Positions 58,368 to 64,000 of a stretch of 64,000 bases of DNA are shown one piece after another (the stretch's first letter is position 1; each line of letters opens with the position of its first letter). The notes beneath the pieces were generated by a model. That model saw only the letters and a program-made list of their open reading frames with translations. It did no database searches and had not been told where the DNA came from. The DNA comes from Microbacterium sp. 70-16. Its GTDB lineage: Bacteria; Actinomycetota; Actinomycetes; Actinomycetales; Microbacteriaceae. The stretch spans positions 1 to 64,000 of the forward strand of contig NZ_MKTQ01000011.1 in assembly GCF_001898315.1 (NCBI RefSeq), read 5' to 3'. Both the position numbers and the translations under genes were made by a program.

Positions 58368-59768
58368 TCAAAGGTTGATCATGTGGCCGGCGAGACCGTG
58401 GAAGGCCTCCTGCAGCGCCTCCGACAGCGTCGGGTGCGTGTGCACGTTGCGGGCCAGCTCGAGGGCCGTGAGGTCCCACTTCTGCGCGAGGGTGAGCTCG
58501 GGCAGCAGCTCCGAGACGTCGGGGCCGATCATGTGGCCGCCGACGAGCTCGAGGTGCTCGGCGTCGGCGATGAGCTTGACGAAGCCGACCGGCTCGCCCA
58601 GGCCGTGCGCCTTGCCGTTGGCCATGAACGGGAACGTCGCGACCTTGTACTCGCGGCCGGTCTCCTTGTACTGCGCCTCGGTGTATCCGAACGATGCCAC
58701 CTGCGGCGAGCAGAACGTCGCGCGCGGCATGAAGCGGTAGTCGCCCAGCGTCTGGGTCTCGGCTCCGCCGATCGTCTCGGCGGCGACGACGGCCTGCGCC
58801 TCGGCGACGTGCGCGAGCTGCAGCTTCGCGGTGACGTCACCGATCGCGTAGATGCCCTCGACGTTCGTGCGCATGTAGTCGTCGATGTCGATCGCACCGC
58901 GCTCGGTGAGCTTCACGCCCGTGTTCTCGAGCCCGAAGCCCGTGACGTTCGGCGCGAAGCCGATCGACATGAGCACCTTGTCGGCCTCGATCGAGCCCTG
59001 CGCGCCCGACTTGTTGTCGGTGTAGGTCACCGTGACCGACGAGCCCGAGTCGACGACCGACTCGACCTTCGTGGACACGAGGATATCGACGCCGAGGTTC
59101 TTGTACTGCTTGGCGATCTCCTTCGAGACATCCGCGTCTTCGTTGGGCAGCGCGCGGTCGAGGAACTCGATGATCGTGACCTTCACGCCGTAGTTCGTGA
59201 GGACGTACGCGAACTCCATGCCGATCGCGCCCGCGCCGACGATGACGATCGAGCCGGGCAGGTCGCGCGTGAGGATCTGCTCTTCGTACGTGACGACGTT
59301 CTGGCTCAGCGTGACGCCGGGCAGCAGACGCACGGTCGAGCCGGTCGCGATGATGACGTTGTCGAACGTGACCTCTTCGGTGGTGCCGTCAGTCTTGGCC
59401 ACCGTGATCGACTTCGGGCCGGTGAAAGAGCCGCGACCCTCGTACTCGGTGACCTTGTTCTTCTTCATCAGATAGTGGATGCCCTTGACGCGCCCGTCGG
59501 CGACGACGCGCGAGCGGTCCCAGGCGGCACCGAAGTCGATCGTGAACTCGCCGGTGATGCCGAAGAAGTCGGCCTTGTGCTTGAGGGTGTGCGCGATCTC
59601 TGCGTTCTTCAGCAGCGCCTTGCTGGGGATGCAGCCGACGTTGAGGCAGACACCGCCCCAGTACTTCTCTTCGATGATGGCGACGGACTGGCCGAGCTGG
59701 GCGGCGCGGACCGCCGCGACATACCCACCGGGGCCGGCACCGAGGACGACGACGTTGTAATGAGGCAT
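58368..59768 (-). CDS. lpdA: dihydrolipoyl dehydrogenase
   Basis: A 466-residue E3 flavoenzyme: FAD motif [13 protein letters not shown], redox disulfide [15 protein letters not shown] (Cys41, Cys46), NAD motif [20 protein letters not shown] motif [16 protein letters not shown] and catalytic [13 protein letters not shown]. It reoxidises lipoamide in 2-oxo-acid dehydrogenase complexes. The gene stands apart from E1/E2 genes. It begins 9 bases upstream of (and on the same strand as) the end of the copC-like gene, so the two may be co-transcribed. Confidence 0.96.
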   Translation of the reverse strand: MPHYNVVVLGAGPGGYVAAVRAAQLGQSVAIIEEKYWGGVCLNVGCIPSKALLKNAEIAHTLKHKADFFGITGEFTIDFGAAWDRSRVVADGRVKGIHYLMKKNKVTEYEGRGSFTGPKSITVAKTDGTTEEVTFDNVIIATGSTVRLLPGVTLSQNVVTYEEQILTRDLPGSIVIVGAGAIGMEFAYVLTNYGVKVTIIEFLDRALPNEDADVSKEIAKQYKNLGVDILVSTKVESVVDSGSSVTVTYTDNKSGAQGSIEADKVLMSIGFAPNVTGFGLENTGVKLTERGAIDIDDYMRTNVEGIYAIGDVTAKLQLAHVAEAQAVVAAETIGGAETQTLGDYRFMPRATFCSPQVASFGYTEAQYKETGREYKVATFPFMANGKAHGLGEPVGFVKLIADAEHLELVGGHMIGPDVSELLPELTLAQKWDLTALELARNVHTHPTLSEALQEAFHGLAGHMINL

Positions 59769-59777
59769 GTCTCCAGC

Positions 59778-60353
59778 CTAGTCCTCGCGCGGGCCGCGAG
59801 CCCGCGCGACCAGCACCGCGACGAGGGCTCCGCCGAGGCCCACGACGACGACGCCGATCACGATCCAGAGCCACGTGAAATCGACCGTCTGCATCGGGGC
59901 GCCGGGCAGCGGTGTGGCGGTCTCGACGGGTGCGACGGCCGATCCGACCGTGAAGGTGAACTCGTCCGAGATCGGATGCCCGTCGCTCGAGACGACGCGC
60001 CAGATGACGGTCACCTCGCCCGACGCCGTGCCGGTCAGCGGCTGTGTCAGATGCGTGCCGTCGAGCACGGGATCGCCGCCGGTGAGGTCGGTGCCGGAGG
60101 CATCCGTCACTTCGACAACCGTCGCGCCGGGCTCGTCGAGCAGTACCCCGCTGAAGGTCAGCGTCACCTCGGCGGGCAGCGCGTCGACGGCACTGCCGGC
60201 GGCGGGGGTCGAGCCGATGAGCTCATCGTGCGCGAAGGCCGGCGCGGCGACGGCCGACAGCAGCACGCCGATGAGAAGTCCGGCGGCGGCGATCAGGCGG
60301 GTGCGCCGGCTGCGGGCGCGGCGGGTGTGAATTGCATATGACGACACCCTCAC
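59778..60353 (-). CDS. copC: CopC-family copper-binding protein
   Basis: A 191-residue exported protein. A signal peptide ends AVAAPAFA / His-Asp-Glu-Leu, so His is the mature N terminus as required for the CopC copper site; a second site lies in SSDGHPISDEFTFTVG (Asp and His). A C-terminal membrane helix (FTWLWIVIGVVVVGLGGALVAV) anchors it. No ATG fits the frame: GTG at 60353 or 60347 is the likely start. It is divergent from the Cys/Met-rich copper storage gene, 95 bases away. Periplasmic-side copper handling (YobA/CopC) is well supported; the partner CopD is not adjacent. Confidence 0.88.
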   Translation of the reverse strand: MRVSSYAIHTRRARSRRTRLIAAAGLLIGVLLSAVAAPAFAHDELIGSTPAAGSAVDALPAEVTLTFSGVLLDEPGATVVEVTDASGTDLTGGDPVLDGTHLTQPLTGTASGEVTVIWRVVSSDGHPISDEFTFTVGSAVAPVETATPLPGAPMQTVDFTWLWIVIGVVVVGLGGALVAVLVARARGPRED

Positions 60354-60448
60354 GAGCCTAACTGCGCCTGTTGTCGGGCGGGCCGCGGGCCTAGCATGGC
60401 GACAGGCGGGCACCCTGCCCGACCTCGAACAGGGAGCGGGTGGTCTGA

Positions 60449-60850
60449 GTGGACGCGATGATGATGGGCGCGATGTCGAAGGACATGATGTCGATGGAGG
60501 GCATGGCCGACATGGACATGTCCGTGATGCAGGCGTGTATGGACGCGTGCGCGGCTTGCGAGCAGGCCTGCACGGTGTGCTCGACGCAGATGATGGACTG
60601 CGCGCCGTCGTGCATGAACTGCGCCGACATGTGCAACACGATGATGCGCTCGATGATGCGCATGCAGGGCATGACCCCGGCATCCATGATGGCGATGCTC
60701 GACGCCTGCATCGCGATGTGTCAGACGTGCATGGACATGTGCATGATGCACGCCGACGAGAGCCCGGTCTGCAAGATGTGCGCCGAATCGTGCAAGGCGT
60801 GCATGGATGCCTGCATGGCCATGAAGGACATGATGATGGCGGCCGCCTGA
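60449..60850 (+). CDS. Cys/Met-rich four-helix copper-storage-like protein (Csp/DUF326)
   Basis: A 133-residue protein with 18 cysteines arranged as CxxxC and CxxC on predicted helices (ACMDACAACEQACTVC; DACIAMCQTCMDMCMMHA; CKMCAESCKACMDAC) and a very Met-rich N-terminal 27 residues. This is the pattern of copper storage proteins, whose four-helix bundle holds many Cu(I) ions. No export signal, so cytosolic storage is likely. GTG at 60449 or ATG at 60458 may be the start. It is divergent from copC, which supports a copper role. Confidence 0.85.
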   Translation: MDAMMMGAMSKDMMSMEGMADMDMSVMQACMDACAACEQACTVCSTQMMDCAPSCMNCADMCNTMMRSMMRMQGMTPASMMAMLDACIAMCQTCMDMCMMHADESPVCKMCAESCKACMDACMAMKDMMMAAA

Positions 60851-60878
60851 TCGGGCGCCACGACGCGACGCGGCGCGC

Positions 60879-61223
60879 TTACAGCGCGAGCGAGTTGAAC
60901 AGCTGCCCGCCGATGCTCAGCACGTGATAGCGCGGGTGGTAGGCCACCGGCGTGCCCGGCACGACCTCGGCCGCGGCGCCCGCGCCGTTCCACAGGGCGA
61001 TCGCGTCACCGTCGAGCGTGTGCACGAGGATGCCACCGTCAGCGGCATCCGTCGTCGTCACGATCGCATCGACCCACTCGCTCGGCGTCGCCGACACGAG
61101 ACGCGCCTGAATGAGGTGCACGGCGTGGCCGGGGGCGAAGGACGAGCAGGCGTGTCCGGTCGCGCACATGCAGATCGCGTCCTGACGCACCGGGGCGGGC
61201 GTGAGGCGGTTCTGCGGCGTGGA
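60879..61223 (-). CDS. unknown protein with N-terminal CxC/His motif
   Basis: A 114-residue protein of no family I recognise. It has CMCATGHACSSFAPGHAVHL near the N terminus (three Cys, three His in about 20 residues), a possible metal site, and a beta-rich remainder. The GTG at 61223 has AAGGAG at 8 bases. It is convergent with the copper-storage gene, 28 bases apart. A link to metal handling is only suggested by motif and position. Confidence 0.7.
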   Translation of the reverse strand, partial: STPQNRLTPAPVRQDAICMCATGHACSSFAPGHAVHLIQARLVSATPSEWVDAIVTTTDAADGGILVHTLDGDAIALWNGAGAAAEVVPGTPVAYHPRYHVLSIGGQLFNSLAL

Positions 61224-61384
61224 CACGAGGGTTCTCCTTCTGGATCGGTGCGTCCAGGCTAGGCAAGCTCGCGCGCCGGCGCCCGTCGGGCGACACACGC
61301 CGCAACATTTCCTCGCGAGCTCACGGGTGCGCGGGGGTTTCGTGACGGGGGCGATCCGTTAGGGTGATGGGGGAGGAGGACACA

Positions 61385-61879
61385 GTGAACAACGACCACG
61401 ACGCAGCCGCAGGCGCCGGTGGCATCCATCGTGATGCTGACGACGGGCGTGCGGTGGATTCGACGCAGACGTTCGGTCACGATTCGGATCTGTCCTTCAT
61501 CCCGTTCGGCAGAGACCTCACCGAGGCCGAGCTCGAGGCGATCGGTGCGCTTCCGTCGCGTGCGGCGCTGCTGCTCGTGCGCTCCGGCCCCACCGCCGGC
61601 GCCCGCTACCTGCTCGACACCGACGTGGCGACCATCGGACGCCACCCCGAGGCCGACATCTTCTTCGACGACGTGACTGTCTCGCGTCGGCACGCCGAGA
61701 TCACCCGCACGGGCGGGTTCTTCGAGCTGATCGACCAGCGGTCGCTCAACGGCACGTACGTCAACGGCGAGCGGGTCGACCGCGCCGTGCTCGACGACGG
61801 TGCAGAGGTGCGCATCGGGAAGTTCCGGCTGAACTTCTTCGTCTCGCCGCTGGACCGCGCGGCGGTGTCGGAAGGGTGA
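61385..61879 (+). CDS. garA: FHA-domain regulator of 2-oxoglutarate metabolism (GarA/OdhI-like)
   Basis: A 164-residue protein. The disordered N terminus contains DSTQTF (Thr27, Thr29) near the position of the phosphorylated threonines of GarA/OdhI. The C-terminal FHA domain has GRHPEADIFFDDVTVSRRHAE and SLNGTYVNGERV. In mycobacteria and corynebacteria the unphosphorylated protein inhibits 2-oxoglutarate dehydrogenase, relieved by Ser/Thr kinases. GTG at 61385 follows GGAGGAGG. It overlaps the next gene (GTGA), as in the Rv1827-Rv1828 arrangement. Confidence 0.88.
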   Translation: MNNDHDAAAGAGGIHRDADDGRAVDSTQTFGHDSDLSFIPFGRDLTEAELEAIGALPSRAALLLVRSGPTAGARYLLDTDVATIGRHPEADIFFDDVTVSRRHAEITRTGGFFELIDQRSLNGTYVNGERVDRAVLDDGAEVRIGKFRLNFFVSPLDRAAVSEG

Positions 61880-62556
61880 CGCCCGCTTCAGCTCCCCGAG
61901 GTCGCAGCGCGTCCGCGGGTTACCTCAGCATCGGTCAGGTCCTTGCGCGCCTGACCCCCGAGTTCCCCGATCTCAGCGCGAGCAAGCTGCGCTACTTCGA
62001 AGAGCAGGGGCTCGTGACGCCGCTGCGCACCGAAGCCGGCTACCGCAAGTTCTCGCCCGCTGACGTCGCCCGCGTGCGCACGGCGCTGACGCTGCAGCGC
62101 GACCACGACTTCAAGCTCGCGCGCATCCGCGAGTACCTCGACGCGCAGGCGAGCGGTGTCGAGGTGGCCCTGCCGCCGTCGATCCTCGAGGCGCGCCGGC
62201 GCTACCGCCGCGACGAACTGCTGGCCACCGCCGGCGCCCCCGCAGCACTGCTCGACGACGCCGTCAGCGCGGGCCTCGTGGCCGCGGGCGAGACCTATGA
62301 CGAGCGCGCGCTCGCTCTGCTGCGGGCGCTCGTGGCGCTTGACTCACATGGCATCCAGCCCCGGCACGTCCGCGGAATGCGACAGGCCGCCGAGCGTGAA
62401 GTCGCGCTCGTCGGCAGCGCGCTGGCGCCGTTGCTGCGACGCACGGATGCCGCGTCGCGTGCCCGCGCGCACGAGCTCGCCCCCGAGCTGCTGCGCCGGC
62501 TGGATGAAGTGCGGGCCGCCTTCCTGACGACGGCGCTGGATCGACTGGCGCCGTGA
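61876..62556 (+). CDS. ftsR: MerR-family regulator (FtsR/Rv1828-like)
   Basis: A 226-residue MerR protein with winged HTH YLSIGQVLARLTPEFPDLSA and SKLRYFEEQGLVTPLRTEAGYRKF, then a helical C-terminal half. Order after garA and overall size match Rv1828/FtsR, described as an activator of ftsZ in corynebacteria. The GTG overlaps the garA stop. Confidence 0.85.
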   Translation: MTPASAPRGRSASAGYLSIGQVLARLTPEFPDLSASKLRYFEEQGLVTPLRTEAGYRKFSPADVARVRTALTLQRDHDFKLARIREYLDAQASGVEVALPPSILEARRRYRRDELLATAGAPAALLDDAVSAGLVAAGETYDERALALLRALVALDSHGIQPRHVRGMRQAAEREVALVGSALAPLLRRTDAASRARAHELAPELLRRLDEVRAAFLTTALDRLAP

Positions 62557-62649
62557 GCGCCGTGCGACACGCCGAGGCGCACAACGCGGATGTCGTTGCC
62601 GGTGGGGGTCTGCTCCTCTACCGTGGAAGGACACCGGCTGGAGGCGAAG

Positions 62650-63192
62650 ATGACCGCGCATGACCTTCCAGGTGGACCGCAGTTCGCCACCGAACTGCTG
62701 TTCACCGACGGGCTGCCGCAGATGGACGACGAGGTCGGCTATCGCGGAGCTGTCGCGGCCCGTGCCGCCGGCATCACGTACCGCCAGCTGGACTACTGGG
62801 CCCGCACCGAGCTCGTCGAGCCGACCGTGCGCAGCGCGACCGGCTCGGGCTCGCAGCGGCTCTACGGCTTCCGCGACATCCTGGTGCTCAAGCTCGTCAA
62901 GCGCCTGCTCGACACCGGCATCTCGCTGCAGCAGATCCGCACGGCGGTCGAGCAGCTGCGCGCTGCGGGCATCCGCGACCTCGCCGGCACGACCCTCATG
63001 AGCGATGGCGCCTCGGTGTACCTGTGCACCTCGAACGACGAGGTGATCGACCTCGTCAGCCGCGGTCAGGGTGTGTTCGGCATCGCCGTCGGCAAGGTGC
63101 TGCACGAGGTCGAGTCGACGCTGCTCGACTTCGACCCGCAGGCGCCCGACCCGGTCGACGAACTCGCCGCGCGCCGCAAGCGCACGGCCTGA
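62650..63192 (+). CDS. second MerR-family regulator (Rv1830-like)
   Basis: A 180-residue MerR protein: GYRGAVAARAAGITYRQLDY, WARTELVEPTVRSATGSGSQ and RLYGFRDILVLKLVKRLLD, then an effector-type region. It corresponds to Rv1830 by order and size. In mycobacteria a bifunctional nuclease gene (Rv1829) lies between the two MerR genes; here only 93 bases separate them. The start at 62650 follows GGAGGCGAAG. Confidence 0.85.
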   Translation: MTAHDLPGGPQFATELLFTDGLPQMDDEVGYRGAVAARAAGITYRQLDYWARTELVEPTVRSATGSGSQRLYGFRDILVLKLVKRLLDTGISLQQIRTAVEQLRAAGIRDLAGTTLMSDGASVYLCTSNDEVIDLVSRGQGVFGIAVGKVLHEVESTLLDFDPQAPDPVDELAARRKRTA

Positions 63193-63263
63193 GCCTCCGG
63201 CGCGCTTCGCGGCCCCTCGACAGGCTCGGGGGCCAGTGCCTGCAGCCGCGCGGCCAGGCGGGG

Positions 63264-64000
63264 TCAGGCGCGCTGTTCGCCGGCGGTGATGCGGCCGGTA
63301 CGCATGACGCGGTCCAGCAGCGCATCGAAATCGCTCGCGAGCTCTTGAGCCGAGTCGCCGGGCCAGATGTGCAGGGGCTTCGCGGCGCCCTGCGCCTGCT
63401 GCAGCGACGTGCGCTCGGGCAGCTGCGGCGAGAGCACGAGCGGGCCGAACATGTCGCGCAGCTCCTTGATGCGGAACTGGTGCTCGATCGACTGCGGGCG
63501 CACGCGGTTGACGACGATTCCCAAGGGCTGCAGACGCGGCGACAGACCGCGGCGGATCTCCTCGATCGCCCGCAGGGCGCGGTCGGCAGCGGCGACCGAG
63601 AACAGGCCGGGCTCGGTGACCACGATGACGCGATCGGATGCCGCCCAGGCTGTGCGCGTGAGGGCGTTCAGCGACGGGGCGCAGTCGATCAGCACGAGGT
63701 CATAGTCAGCCTCGATCGTGGCGAGGGCCTCTTCGAGCTTCCACACGTCACGCACCGACGGGTGCGGTCCGTCGAAGTTGATGGCCGAGGGGCTGCCGAT
63801 CATGACGTCGATCGTGCCTGCGTGCACCTTCGACCAGCCACTCGAGGTGATCGCCTGACGGACGACCTTCTCTTTGGGATTGGCCAGGACGTCTGCGACA
63901 TTCAGGCGACCAGCGACCTGAATGTCCATCCCCGTCGACACGTCGGATTGGGGGTCGAGGTCGACGACGAGGGTCCGCACGCCACGAGCGAACGCCGCAG
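63264..64000 (-). CDS. parA: ParA-family ATPase, 5' part beyond the window
   Basis: The C-terminal 245 residues or so of a ParA/Soj ATPase: TLVVDLDPQSDVSTG (Walker A'), YDLVLIDCAPSLNALTR (Walker B), VTEPGLFSVAAADRAL and GIVVNRVRPQSIEHQF. The frame stays open to 64000 (AAFARGV before TLVVDL), so the N-terminal KGGxGKT motif lies outside the window. The internal ATG at about 63980 is not the real start. Chromosome or cargo partitioning role. Confidence 0.9.
   Translation of the reverse strand, partial: AAFARGVRTLVVDLDPQSDVSTGMDIQVAGRLNVADVLANPKEKVVRQAITSSGWSKVHAGTIDVMIGSPSAINFDGPHPSVRDVWKLEEALATIEADYDLVLIDCAPSLNALTRTAWAASDRVIVVTEPGLFSVAAADRALRAIEEIRRGLSPRLQPLGIVVNRVRPQSIEHQFRIKELRDMFGPLVLSPQLPERTSLQQAQGAAKPLHIWPGDSAQELASDFDALLDRVMRTGRITAGEQRA

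Noticed and set aside
58329..60341. 670-codon plus-strand frame across lpdA and copC
   Set aside because: Low-complexity shadow spanning two well-supported minus-strand genes and their gap.

Overview
The window is chromosome from a high-GC actinobacterium. Gene content (GarA-like FHA protein beside two MerR regulators, ParA, Lpd, actinobacterial regulators), frequent GTG starts, many 4-base stop/start overlaps and the recurrent word GGATGCC/GGCATCC fit Microbacteriaceae, most likely Microbacterium or a near relative. This placement is inference from gene content and codon style, not from a marker gene. No rRNA and no complete tRNA gene is visible.

Layout. 1-703 is the right edge of an old integrated element: a frameshifted two-HTH remnant, short direct repeats and the 3' half of a tRNA-Pro(GGG) gene. 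795-4132 (minus strand) is a seven-gene sulfane-sulfur operon: Cys-rich microprotein, thioredoxin, CoA-disulfide-reductase/rhodanese fusion, DUF2892 membrane protein, CstR-like repressor, a second Cys-rich microprotein and DsrE. It starts at a double ACCCCCGGGGGT operator that also faces a divergent unknown gene. 4831-12299 holds a TetR/SRPBCC pair, a metal P-type ATPase, and an ABC exporter with its two-component system. 12400-19300 has ordinary regulators and enzymes separated by four arrays of palindromic units of about 73 bp, the most unusual non-coding structure here.

19323-34966 contains an AidB-like acyl-CoA dehydrogenase, a DUF1304 protein, a YhgE/Pip pair with a TetR gene, an amine oxidase, a secreted lipase-like hydrolase flanked by two near-identical hairpins, a DsbA-like protein without its active-site cysteines, a lone NrdI and a bifunctional AdhE under a GntR-type operator. 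35371-48941 is a complete type IV pilus locus (PilB, PilT, PilC, PilA, three minor-pilin-like proteins, PilD, PilM, PilN, PilO). Its promoter carries a perfect 22-bp palindrome, and an upstream element is shared with the pilA promoter.

49030-64000 holds a YihY/BrkB protein, glycogen phosphorylase, a glutamine amidotransferase plus LysR divergent from mmsB-mmsA (valine catabolism), a CYTH protein, LpdA, a divergent CopC / Cys-rich copper-storage pair, garA-ftsR-MerR and the 3' part of a parA gene cut by the window end.

Themes: thiol and metal handling (sulfur operon, P1B ATPase, CopC/Csp), many local regulators with visible dyad operators, and several families of intergenic palindromes. All family assignments come from reading the translated sequence; no database search was run.
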